Source of the DNA: Pseudoselenomonas ruminantium
Lineage (GTDB): Bacteria > Bacillota > Negativicutes > Selenomonadales > Selenomonadaceae
Assembly (NCBI GenBank): GCA_002373045.1
Contig: DFHU01000044.1
Location: forward strand, 1-25,964
DNA: 25,964 nucleotides
Reading direction: 5' to 3'
Shown: in pieces, positions 6,524 to 13,853 of the stretch
Position numbering within the stretch: position 1 is the stretch's first letter
Layout of the letters: the number at the start of each line of letters is the position of its first letter
Position numbers and translations under genes: made by a program
Notes under the pieces: generated by a model
The model's database searches: none
What the model was told of the DNA's origin: nothing
Seen by the model: the letters and a program-made list of their open reading frames with translations, nothing else

Positions 6524-8326
6524 TTAGTCTATCTTGAGTATCGCCATAAAGGCTTCCTGCGGCACTTCCACCGAGCCGACAGCCTTCATGCGCTTCTTGC
6601 CTTCCTTCTGCTTTTCGAGCAGTTTGCGCTTACGGGAAATATCGCCGCCATAGCACTTGGCCAGAACGTCCTTGCGCCGTGCCCGCACGTTCTCACGCGC
6701 GATAACCTTGGAACCAATCGCCGCCTGAATGGGAATCTCAAACATCTGCTGCGGAATGATTTCCTTGAGCTTGGCCGCCAGCTGACGGCCACGCCCCTGC
6801 GCTCTATCTTTATGCACAATCGTCGACAGCGCATCCACCGGGTCGCCGTTCAATAGGATATCCACCTTCACAAGCTTCGACTCCTGATAATCCGCCAGTT
6901 CATAATCCAGCGAAGCATAACCCTTGGTCGCCGATTTCAGGCGGTCAAAGTAGTCAAAGATGATTTCATTGAGCGGGATATGGTAGGTAATCATGACGCG
7001 GTTGGTATCGAGGTAGTCCATATTCTTGAACACGCCCCGCTTGTCCTGCGAAATCTCCATGACTGCGCCGACAAAATCATTGGGCACAATCACCGTCGCC
7101 TTAACAAACGGTTCCTCAATATGCTCAATCTCCGTCTGCGGCGGCAGTTCTGCCGGATTGCTGACATTTAAGACCGTGCCATCCGTCTTAAACACATGAT
7201 AGATAACCGAAGGTGCCGTCGTGATAAGTTTCAGATGGTACTCTCTTTCCAGACGCTCCTGAATAACGTCCATATGCAACAGGCCCAAGAAGCCGCAACG
7301 GAAACCAAAGCCCAGAGCCACGGAAGTTTCCGGTTCAAAGACCAATGCCGCATCATTAATCTGCATCTTTTCCAGCGCGTCCTTCAGGTTGTCGTAATCG
7401 GCGCTTTCCACCGGATACAGACCGCAGTACACCATCGGCGTAACGCCGCGGTAGCCCGGCAGCGGCTCTGCCGCAGGCCTATCGGCAAAGGTGATGGTAT
7501 CGCCGACCCGCACATCGCGGACGTCCTTTAAGGAACCGGCCACAAAGCCAACTTCGCCCATATTGAGCTCACCGACATCCACCGGCTGCGGCTTGAAGCA
7601 ACCCACATCCGTGACCTCAAATTCCTTGCCCGTAGCCATCATTTTAAGGCGCATGCCCTTTTTGATTTTGCCCTGCTTGACGCGCACATGGGCGATAACG
7701 CCCTTGTAGGAATCAAAGAAGGAGTCAAAGATAAGTGCCTGCAATGGCGCATCCTCGTCCCCTTCCGGGGCAGGAATGCGCTCGACGATGGCATCGAGGA
7801 TTTCTTCAATGCCAATACCGGTCTTGGCCGAAGCCAGCACCGCATCCGTGGCATCCAGACCAATGGTGTTTTCGATTTCTTCCTTCACGCGGTCGGGGTC
7901 AGCACTAGGCAGGTCAATCTTATTGATGACCGGCACGATTTCCAAATCGTTTTCAAGCGCCATATAGACGTTCGCCAGCGTCTGCGCTTCAACGCCCTGC
8001 GCCGCATCCACGACCAGCAGCGCCCCTTCACAGGCAGCCAGACTGCGGGAAACCTCATAGGTAAAATCCACATGACCCGGTGTGTCGATGAGATTTAACT
8101 GATACATCTGCCCGTCTTTGCCCTTGTAGTCAAGGCGCACCGTCTGGGCCTTAATCGTAATGCCCCGCTCACGCTCCAGGTCCATGCTGTCAAGGACCTG
8201 CGCTTCCATTTCCCGCTGCGTCAGCGTGCCCGTATATTCAATCAACCGGTCCGCAATGGTCGATTTGCCATGGTCGATATGCGCGATAATCGAGAAATTG
8301 CGAATATGCTTGTTCTGCATTGTCAT
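6524..8326 (-). CDS. lepA: Elongation factor 4 (LepA), ribosome-associated GTPase
   Basis: LepA/EF4 is a translational GTPase implicated in back-translocation and ribosome biogenesis. The 600-residue length is typical. The GTPase motifs are AHIDHGKST (P-loop), RGITIKAQ (switch I), DTPGHVDF (G3) and NKIDLP (G4). The C-terminal LepA-specific domain includes DVLAKCYGGDISRKRKLLEKQKEGKKRMK, which is the highly conserved basic segment. The start is either ATG 8326 or the in-frame ATG 8320, which has better spacing from GAAAGG. It is the first gene of the lepA-hemW operon and is divergent from rpsT. Confidence 0.96.
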   Translation of the reverse strand: MTMQNKHIRNFSIIAHIDHGKSTIADRLIEYTGTLTQREMEAQVLDSMDLERERGITIKAQTVRLDYKGKDGQMYQLNLIDTPGHVDFTYEVSRSLAACEGALLVVDAAQGVEAQTLANVYMALENDLEIVPVINKIDLPSADPDRVKEEIENTIGLDATDAVLASAKTGIGIEEILDAIVERIPAPEGDEDAPLQALIFDSFFDSYKGVIAHVRVKQGKIKKGMRLKMMATGKEFEVTDVGCFKPQPVDVGELNMGEVGFVAGSLKDVRDVRVGDTITFADRPAAEPLPGYRGVTPMVYCGLYPVESADYDNLKDALEKMQINDAALVFEPETSVALGFGFRCGFLGLLHMDVIQERLEREYHLKLITTAPSVIYHVFKTDGTVLNVSNPAELPPQTEIEHIEEPFVKATVIVPNDFVGAVMEISQDKRGVFKNMDYLDTNRVMITYHIPLNEIIFDYFDRLKSATKGYASLDYELADYQESKLVKVDILLNGDPVDALSTIVHKDRAQGRGRQLAAKLKEIIPQQMFEIPIQAAIGSKVIARENVRARRKDVLAKCYGGDISRKRKLLEKQKEGKKRMKAVGSVEVPQEAFMAILKID

Positions 8327-8357
8327 TTTCCTTTCACTTTCTATCCATATAATGGTT

Positions 8358-8386
8358 ATTATAACGTAGTTATGCAGATTTTGCCA
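8358..8386 (-). promoter_or_regulatory. Putative lepA promoter
   Basis: On the minus strand a perfect -10 box TATAAT (8363-8358) is preceded after 17 bp by a weak -35, TGGCAA (8386-8381). It lies about 30 nt upstream of the lepA start in the lepA-rpsT divergent region (8327-8470). Confidence 0.5.
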
Positions 8387-8405
8387 TAGAAAAAAATAAA
8401 ACCTA

Positions 8406-8434
8406 TTGCTTTTTGGAAAATGTCATGCTAAAAT
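8406..8434 (+). promoter_or_regulatory. rpsT promoter with extended -10
   Basis: TTGCTT (8406-8411), a 17-bp spacer and TAAAAT (8429-8434) are followed by rpsT. A TG at 8426-8427 one base before the -10 makes it an extended -10 promoter. It is back-to-back with the lepA promoter. Confidence 0.65.
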
Positions 8435-8470
8435 AGCTAGGTAACGAATCAATTGAGGGGGGTGAACTAC

Positions 8471-8737
8471 TTGCCGAATATTAAAGCATCTATTCTTAGT
8501 GTAAAATCTGACGCTAAGCGCCGTGCGAAGAACGCTGCTGAGAAGTCCCGTGTACGCACTGCTTCCCGTCGTGTTCTCGACGCTGTTGAGGCTGGAAACG
8601 TTGATGAAGCGAAATCCCTCCTCACAGCTGCTTGCAAGACCATTGACATGGCTGCTGCTAACCACGTGTTCCACAAGAACTGCGCAGCTCGCAAAAAGTC
8701 CCGTCTGGCTCGCAAAGTGAACGCACTCGCTAAGTAA
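8471..8737 (+). CDS. rpsT: 30S ribosomal protein S20
   Basis: S20 is a primary binding protein of 16S rRNA in the small subunit. The 88-residue product starts MPNIKASILSVKSDAKRRAK, the standard S20 N-terminus, and is rich in Lys, Arg and Ala. The start is TTG 8471-8473, placed by homology to the family and by the GAGGGGGG Shine-Dalgarno at 8455-8462. An upstream in-frame TTG at 8453 lies before that site and is not the start. It is monocistronic, with its own promoter and two hairpins after the stop. The TTG start may help keep expression in balance, as known for E. coli S20. Confidence 0.96.
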   Translation: MPNIKASILSVKSDAKRRAKNAAEKSRVRTASRRVLDAVEAGNVDEAKSLLTAACKTIDMAAANHVFHKNCAARKKSRLARKVNALAK

Positions 8738-8759
8738 AAAACTTTCACGGAAAGTTTTT
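8737..8759 (+). terminator. Stop-codon-proximal hairpin of rpsT
   Basis: A perfect 10-bp stem (AAAAACTTTC at 8737-8746 and GAAAGTTTTT at 8750-8759) has a 3-nt loop. It begins on the last base of the rpsT stop codon and ends in five Ts. It is AU-rich and probably a weak terminator or an mRNA-end structure ahead of the stronger hairpin at 8779. Confidence 0.5.
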
Positions 8760-8778
8760 AGTTCTCAGAATGAGATAG

Positions 8779-8810
8779 AAAAAAACCTGCTCTTACGAGC
8801 AGGTTTTTTT
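8779..8810 (+). terminator. Rho-independent terminator of rpsT
   Basis: Seven A's plus CCTGCTC (8779-8792), loop TTAC, then GAGCAGG (8797-8803) followed by seven T's. The A tract makes the structure potentially bidirectional. Confidence 0.9.
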
Positions 8811-8875
8811 GTTTGCCTGTACCAATTTCATTCGTAATATTTTTCACTTTTGTAATGTATTATTCTGTTTTTTTT

Positions 8876-8903
8876 GCTATAATTATCCTATAGACTACTA
8901 GTC
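8876..8903 (+). promoter_or_regulatory. DeoR-gene promoter with a candidate operator
   Basis: An extended -10 box TGC-TATAAT (8876-8883) lies 33 nt before the start codon. No good -35 is visible at normal spacing. The interrupted palindrome GACTA-C-TAGTC (8893-8903) lies where transcription should start and could be an autoregulatory operator. The operator role is inference only. Confidence 0.45.
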
Positions 8904-8916
8904 AGGGGATGATTTT

Positions 8917-9669
8917 ATGCACATTCGTCATAGCAAGCTTTTGAGCCTGGTGAATCAGCACAATCGTATTGCCGTAGCTGATTTGGCCAAAGCTTTGGAC
9001 GTTTCGGAAGTTACTATCCGCAAGGATTTAAATATTTTGGCCAAAAAGGGACTTTTGCGTCGGGAGCATGGCTTTGCCCGCCTGACCACTAGTGATGATG
9101 TGGGGAACCATCTTTCCTTTAATTACGAGGCAAAACTGCGCATTGCCCGTCGGGCGGCCGAGAGCGTACACAATGGGGAAACCGTTATGATTGAATCCGG
9201 CAGTTGCTGTGCCCTGCTCGCAGAGGAAATCGCCGCCAACCGTCGGGATGTCACCATCATCACCAACTCAGCCTTTATCGCGGATTACATTCGTAAATAC
9301 CCCAATGTTCATGTAATACTATTAGGCGGGGAATATCAGAAAGAATCGCAGGTAATGGTTGGCCCCATGGTCAGAAACTGTGTACAGGATTTTTATGTAG
9401 GCAAATTCTTTGTGGGGACAGACGGACTCAACGAGCTCGGTTTTATGTCCAATGATCTCATGCGGGCCGAAGCCGCCCGCTGCATGGCTGAACGTGCCGA
9501 GCAGACCATTGTCCTGACAGAATCCGCTAAATTCAGCCTGCATGGCACGGTAAAACTCTTGTCCTATAATCAGGTCAGCGCCCTGTATACCGATGATTTG
9601 GCCAATAGCAGCACATTGAGCAAATTGCATGAACAGAGGATTCATGTTTATCCGCTAAGCAGCAAATAA
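8917..9669 (+). CDS. DeoR/GlpR-family transcriptional regulator
   Basis: The 250-residue protein has the N-terminal DeoR winged helix-turn-helix (residues about 4-56; DLAKALDVSEVTIRKDLNIL). The C-terminal sugar-phosphate sensor domain (about 75-230) contains ITNS, LLGGEY and FVGTDGL. These regulators usually repress sugar catabolic operons and are released by a phosphorylated sugar. The first phosphate-binding loop reads ESGSCCALLAEE rather than the common DAGTTT. No sugar genes are adjacent, so the target is unknown. ATG 8917 has AGGGGATG upstream. It is monocistronic between the rpsT terminator and a bidirectional terminator. Confidence 0.88.
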   Translation: MHIRHSKLLSLVNQHNRIAVADLAKALDVSEVTIRKDLNILAKKGLLRREHGFARLTTSDDVGNHLSFNYEAKLRIARRAAESVHNGETVMIESGSCCALLAEEIAANRRDVTIITNSAFIADYIRKYPNVHVILLGGEYQKESQVMVGPMVRNCVQDFYVGKFFVGTDGLNELGFMSNDLMRAEAARCMAERAEQTIVLTESAKFSLHGTVKLLSYNQVSALYTDDLANSSTLSKLHEQRIHVYPLSSK

Positions 9670-9671
9670 AC

Positions 9672-9718
9672 AAAAGAAGTCGTGAAGATATTCTATTCAT
9701 ATCTTCACGACTTCTTTT
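9672..9718. terminator. Bidirectional terminator between DeoR gene and flagellar operon
   Basis: A perfect 20-bp stem (9672-9691 and 9699-9718) encloses a 7-nt loop. It serves the plus-strand regulator and, overlapping the TAA at 9719-9717, the convergent minus-strand operon. T-rich sequence follows the stem in both directions. Confidence 0.9.
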
Positions 9719-10475
9719 ATTGCAAGTCACGCTTATTCATTTCTCTTAATAATTCAATAGCACCACGTCCCATGCCAGTTTCCCGGGCCGTATCTTCTAT
9801 GGAATAACCACTGCGCAACAATGCCTTGGCCTTTGCCGCATTAGGTGAAATCGCTTTCTCCGGCTCACTCTTTTGCGGCGGCTCGACTTTTTCTTCTTCA
9901 TCTTCCGGAATTTCCTGTGAAGCTGAATCGTGAACTTCCGCCAGTTCCTCCGGCCGCTTGGTCATCGCCACAGCCAACCCTGTTGCCTGCTGCGCATTAA
10001 TGGCTGGTTCTTCCCGATTCATAGAATTTTGCAGCACCTCAGCAAAATCCTGCGCATCCACCCGCTGCATGGGGGCCACTGCTGGCATCGGCGTAACCGG
10101 CTGCGGTGGTACTAATGGAACGGATTGATAGGCTGCAAGTTCAGCCACCATTTTGCGGGCTTCGGTAAGTTCCCGATTCAAAGCCGCAGAACGATCCTCC
10201 ATCTCTCCGGCTAAACGCTTGTACTCGTTAATTCCGGCTTCCAATCTTACATTGCGTTCATCAGCCTGTCTGAGCAGATTCTCCAAATGCTGTATATGAT
10301 TGCCCATACGGGCAATCACGGCATCAGCAGAACGCGTCAACTCTGCTTTCAATTGTTCCGTAGAAGCCCGCAATTCTTCCGTATCTACTCCCTGCTGACG
10401 TTTGGAAATCACACGCACCACCATCACCAGTAAGGCGCCAGCTATAATTAGAAAACCAAATAATTCTGGAAACAT
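9717..10475 (-). CDS. SwrB-like membrane-anchored coiled-coil protein (DUF6115-like), last gene of flagellar operon
   Basis: Numbered from ATG 10475, the 252-residue protein has one N-terminal transmembrane segment (about 5-22). A long charged helical or coiled-coil region follows (about 30-110), then a Pro/Glu-rich linker. A C-terminal helix-turn-helix-like segment (about 214-252) includes SGYSIEDTARETGMGRGAIELL. This architecture and its position at the end of the fliA group resemble SwrB (YlxL) of Bacillus, an activator of flagellar basal-body maturation. Membership is inferred from architecture and context, not alignment. A longer TTG start at 10499 coincides with the Shine-Dalgarno itself, so ATG 10475 is preferred despite 15-nt spacing. 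It ends on the bidirectional terminator. Confidence 0.6.
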   Translation of the reverse strand: MFPELFGFLIIAGALLVMVVRVISKRQQGVDTEELRASTEQLKAELTRSADAVIARMGNHIQHLENLLRQADERNVRLEAGINEYKRLAGEMEDRSAALNRELTEARKMVAELAAYQSVPLVPPQPVTPMPAVAPMQRVDAQDFAEVLQNSMNREEPAINAQQATGLAVAMTKRPEELAEVHDSASQEIPEDEEEKVEPPQKSEPEKAISPNAAKAKALLRSGYSIEDTARETGMGRGAIELLREMNKRDLQ

Positions 10476-10526
10476 AAGCTTAACAAAAATCCTCCTCAAG
10501 ATATAATCATATAGATTATACGATAT

Positions 10527-10865
10527 TTACAGGCTGATGTCTAATAGCTGTCCTCGTGACGGGTCACTAGCCATCTTCATCGTCGGCTGTTCCTCTGTTT
10601 CTTCTGTTGGCGTTCCAGCCATTTTGCGCTTGTTATGATATCCGCCTCCCCGATTTTTCTGCCGTTCGGGTTCATCTTTGATACGCCCATCCTCAGGATT
10701 TTCCTTGCCTCGCACCTGTTTCTGCTTTAATTTATCATCATTTTTCTGTTCCAAAGCCTGATAATCCGCTTGCAGAGCATTCGCTTGATTGAGGTTGTGC
10801 TGTACCTGTCCAGCATCAGCAGCCCGGGGAACAATCATCTGCATACTCATGGAGTTGATTTCCAT
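10527..10865 (-). CDS. Small hydrophilic protein of the flagellar operon, unknown function
   Basis: The 112-residue product has no transmembrane segment or known motif that I recognise. The N-terminus MEINSMSMQMIVPRAADAG precedes an Asn/Gln-rich helix (about 20-40). The middle is very charged, with Lys, Glu, Asp and Arg repeats and Gly-rich KNRGGGYHNKRK, probably disordered. It ends SRGQLLDISL, which looks like a short conserved tail. ATG 10865 has GAAGGGA upstream. It lies 72 nt after fapA, across a hairpin, and 51 nt before the SwrB-like gene. The position suggests a motility role, but nothing in the sequence defines one. Confidence 0.6.
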   Translation of the reverse strand: MEINSMSMQMIVPRAADAGQVQHNLNQANALQADYQALEQKNDDKLKQKQVRGKENPEDGRIKDEPERQKNRGGGYHNKRKMAGTPTEETEEQPTMKMASDPSRGQLLDISL

Positions 10866-10902
10866 ATCTTTCCCTTCTTTCCTGCTTTGCTAATACAAAC
10901 GA

Positions 10903-10924
10903 AGGGCATCTTTTACGATGCCCT
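10903..10924 (-). promoter_or_regulatory. Intercistronic hairpin between fapA and the small ORF
   Basis: An 8-bp GC-containing stem (AGGGCATC at 10903-10910 and GATGCCCT at 10917-10924) has a 6-nt loop, within the 72-nt gap. In transcript orientation no U tract follows, so it may be an mRNA processing or stability element rather than a full terminator. Confidence 0.5.
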
Positions 10925-10937
10925 CACAAAAACAAAT

Positions 10938-12611
10938 TCAATAAGTACCAATATTGATGCGTTCATCCTTGACGCTCAACAAACAACGGCGAATGCTGCT
11001 TTGCACATTCATAATCACCGAATTAATGGTTATGCGTACCCCCGGATAGACCGTATCCATCACGCGAATCTTGCCTTCCTTCATACGCCCCATAGCTTCT
11101 TCCAAAGCCTGTATCTCTTTTTCTGCCCGCTTAATTTTTCCCGCTAAAGGAAATTGCGAACGCGTCAACGCATTTATCTGGTCAATGCGCTGTTGCGGCA
11201 GACGGCTTACATCAATCTTGCCTAAGGTGTTGAGCATCTGGGTGATTTGTTTTAGTCTCCCCCGATCTTCCTTACACTCCCGGCAGATTTCCTGATAGCG
11301 CTGTTGTATAGTGGGGTCAATGCCTACAGACATTTTGGTCACCACAGCAGCAGCATTGCCTGCCAACTTACAGCGAATCTCCTCACTGGCAGCAATGCTG
11401 CCTCCCGTAATCATTCCCCGTTTTTCCTCGACAATGACCATATTGCCTGCCCTTAGCTGAGAATGCAGTACAGCATCCGTGATGATGATATCCCGCCCTG
11501 CTTCTATTACGGCATTTTCAGCAAACATAGCCTGCACATTTTCCGCCGCTTTGATTTGTCCCTTGTTCTGCCCATTGATGCCACCCTTTATCGTGACATT
11601 GCGGCCTTCCACTATGGCGCCATTGACCATGCCGCCAATCTCAATATCACCAGTCGCTTTAACCACAAAACCGGCCTCGACATTTCCCCTGATGGATACA
11701 CCACCAACGAAATTAATATTGCCTGTAGCTGCTCCTACGCTGGAATTAATATTCAGATGCGGGTCTATGTCTATCTTGCGGGTGGAATCGACAATCTGTC
11801 CATCAATGCAGGCATATAGTTCATTATCATTGCGGACTTCCGTATTCTTTCCCTGCGGTATGGGAATCGGACGCCCCGGTCGAGGCATCACATCAATACC
11901 AAATATATTCTTTCCGGGCGTACCTTCGGTCTGCGGTATACGTACAGCTAATAGTTCACCTTTCTTAGCCAGAACGAAAAGCCCCATATCCTTGTAATCA
12001 GCTCTGTCGTATTCATCGATTTTCGGCCTATTTTTCTTGGACAAATCAAATTTACGATCGATTTTCGCATTTTCGCCATGCTGTACCTGTTTGCCCTCGG
12101 CAACGACAAAAGGCGTAAGACTCTGCACACCTTTTTCTATAGCCTCTTCTTTAATGCCAAAAATCACATCTTTTTCCGCTAAAGCGGCTTTGACTTCATC
12201 GACTGTGGGCAGTTTCTTTCCTTTGCTGGTATCATAACGAACTGTAGCAATCATCTGGTCACGGCTGATATCAATTATAATGCCAGCCTTTTCGCCATCA
12301 TCATCCACTTCATCCTGCGGCTCGTCATCCTCCTGTGTGTTTTTCTCTTCATCCTCTGGCACTGTTTCTTCGACTTCATCAGCAATTTTACGGCGTTCTC
12401 CCGCTGCTTCACGGATAATTTTTGACAGCTCAATGATATCATAATCATTAACTCCGTTATCATGCAAGGTCTGCCGCACGTCAGACAGTTCAAAGAGCAT
12501 CTCTGCGCCATCACTGGGATATACCGTTACAAAAACACCATCCTTGAGGAATTCGAGCAGATAACCTGCGTCCTCTCCGCCAACTGCCGGGCGTAATACC
12601 TGGTCATCCAT
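10938..12611 (-). CDS. fapA: FapA family protein (DUF342), flagellar assembly accessory factor
   Basis: The 557-residue protein has a variable N-terminal region. A very acidic linker (about 80-105; EEKNTQEDDEPQDEVDDDGE) follows, then the DUF342 domain, which contains IIIDISRDQMIATVRY, DVIFGIKEEAIEKG and GKNIFGIDVMPRPG. Gly/Ala/Val-rich repeats typical of a right-handed beta-helix lie at roughly 290-400 (GNINFVGGVSIRGNVEAGF). A coiled coil sits near the C-terminus. In Vibrio, FapA has been linked to FlhF localisation; that role is only suggestive here. ATG 12611 has AAGGGGG upstream and lies 23 nt after fliA. Confidence 0.85.
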   Translation of the reverse strand: MDDQVLRPAVGGEDAGYLLEFLKDGVFVTVYPSDGAEMLFELSDVRQTLHDNGVNDYDIIELSKIIREAAGERRKIADEVEETVPEDEEKNTQEDDEPQDEVDDDGEKAGIIIDISRDQMIATVRYDTSKGKKLPTVDEVKAALAEKDVIFGIKEEAIEKGVQSLTPFVVAEGKQVQHGENAKIDRKFDLSKKNRPKIDEYDRADYKDMGLFVLAKKGELLAVRIPQTEGTPGKNIFGIDVMPRPGRPIPIPQGKNTEVRNDNELYACIDGQIVDSTRKIDIDPHLNINSSVGAATGNINFVGGVSIRGNVEAGFVVKATGDIEIGGMVNGAIVEGRNVTIKGGINGQNKGQIKAAENVQAMFAENAVIEAGRDIIITDAVLHSQLRAGNMVIVEEKRGMITGGSIAASEEIRCKLAGNAAAVVTKMSVGIDPTIQQRYQEICRECKEDRGRLKQITQMLNTLGKIDVSRLPQQRIDQINALTRSQFPLAGKIKRAEKEIQALEEAMGRMKEGKIRVMDTVYPGVRITINSVIMNVQSSIRRCLLSVKDERINIGTY

Positions 12612-12634
12612 GTTGCGTCCCCCTTAGGCTTAAT

Positions 12635-13402
12635 TTATACCAAGCTTGCCTTCATCCTTGCCAAATGACCGCGCATACGGAATATTGCTTTTGTATGCAG
12701 CTGCGAAATCCTGGCTTCGGATAAATTAAGGATTAAGCTGATTTCTTTCAAAGTCAGTTCTTCATAATAGTACAACGCTACTACTTTCTTCTCTTTTTCC
12801 GGCAATCGCTCAATAGCGGCTGCTAAAGTCTGCCTGAGTTCTTCTTTTTCCATGCGTTCCGAAGGACCTGGTTCTCCTGCCAGCGGAGAATCTGCCCGCA
12901 GGTAGTCATCAAGAGGAATGACGGTTGCTACGCTGATCTGCCCCTCCAATGCCTGCAAATCCTTCACTGAGATTTCCAGTTCAGCAGCCAATTCCTCATC
13001 AGTCGCCGGTCTGCCTAAACGATTTTCCAAATCGTATACGGCCTGTTCATAACGACGGATTCTTTGCCGTATGGCCACAGGAAGCCAATCCTTTGCGCGA
13101 AGATAATCAAGCATCGCTCCGCGAATTCGGATACCAGCGTAAGTCTCAAACTTATTCTTGCGCTCAATATCATAACGGTCAATGGCATCCAAAAGACCGA
13201 AAAAACCACTGGAAAGCAAATCATCCCGATCCACATGAGCTGGAAGGCTGATTGCGAGCCGCCCCGCAACCAGCTTGATCAGTGGCAGATAATACTCTGC
13301 CAGCTGGTTGCGCAGCTCCACACTTTTACTCTTCAAATAGTCCTGCCACAGGGAAGCGACATCTATCGCCGGCGCTTCATTTGTCAGTTCAATAGAATCC
13401 AC
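12635..13402 (-). CDS. fliA: Flagellar sigma factor FliA/SigD (sigma-28, WhiG family)
   Basis: This RNA polymerase sigma factor directs late flagellar and chemotaxis genes. The 255-residue protein has sigma region 2 (LIKLVAGRLAI, DRDDLLSSGFFGLLDAIDRYD, FETYAGIRIRGAMLDYLR), region 3 (DWLPVAIRQRIRRYEQA) and region 4 (LPEKEKKVVALYYYEELTLKEISLILNLSEARISQLH). DW-P-(V)R and RIRGAMLD are FliA/WhiG hallmarks. The common Arg after DW(V/L)P is Val here. The start is GTG 13402 with GGAGGAGGG 7 nt upstream. It is the 3' part of the fla/che operon, as with sigD in Bacillus. Confidence 0.94.
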   Translation of the reverse strand: MDSIELTNEAPAIDVASLWQDYLKSKSVELRNQLAEYYLPLIKLVAGRLAISLPAHVDRDDLLSSGFFGLLDAIDRYDIERKNKFETYAGIRIRGAMLDYLRAKDWLPVAIRQRIRRYEQAVYDLENRLGRPATDEELAAELEISVKDLQALEGQISVATVIPLDDYLRADSPLAGEPGPSERMEKEELRQTLAAAIERLPEKEKKVVALYYYEELTLKEISLILNLSEARISQLHTKAIFRMRGHLARMKASLV

Positions 13403-13438
13403 TTGAGCGCCCTCCTCCCATCAACATTTGAGCACCTG

Positions 13439-13822
13439 TTACTTTGGCGTTTCCATGCGCGTCAGGTCATCGCTGCTTAGCGGCTCAAACTGCGCCTGTC
13501 CGCCCGTTTCTGCTGGTTCCGCTTCTCCTGTTGCCGGGGATTCATCTTCGGCGGTATATTCATCCACCGCCGAAGACGTCTCTCCTTCTTCTCCCATGAC
13601 CAGAGTTTCCTCATCTTTAGCCTCAATAAAGGCATCAAAGTCAAAGACGTCCTGGGCAGCAAGTATTCTCAACAGGATGTAGACAATCAAGCCTGCGCTG
13701 ATAAAACCAACTATACTGCGGAAAAAAACCGTTATAGCCCGCGCATCGCTTGATAGGCCTGTAATCACTATCACCGTGGCGGCAATAAAAGCGAAAACCA
13801 TTGCTGCATATAACTTAGCCAA
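13439..13822 (-). CDS. Small protein with two transmembrane segments and acidic tail, unknown function
   Basis: This protein of about 127 residues lies between cheD and fliA. Two hydrophobic segments (about 4-22 and 30-53; AMVFAFIAATVIVITGL and VGFISAGLIVYILLRIL) are followed by a cytoplasmic tail rich in Glu, Asp, Ala and Pro (about 60-127). I place the start at TTG 13822-13820: AGGTG lies 8 nt upstream and 31 nt separate it from the cheD stop. The longer frame from 13957 would overlap cheD. I recognise no domain. Bacillus has nothing between cheD and sigD, so this is a lineage-specific member of the operon. Confidence 0.7.
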   Translation of the reverse strand: MAKLYAAMVFAFIAATVIVITGLSSDARAITVFFRSIVGFISAGLIVYILLRILAAQDVFDFDAFIEAKDEETLVMGEEGETSSAVDEYTAEDESPATGEAEPAETGGQAQFEPLSSDDLTRMETPK

Positions 13823-13853
13823 AATCTTTTCACCTGCACAATTTGTCTGAAAT

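Noticed and set aside
8453..8470. Upstream TTG start for S20 giving a longer protein
   Set aside because: It lies before the Shine-Dalgarno, and the family N-terminus MPNIKAS begins at 8471.
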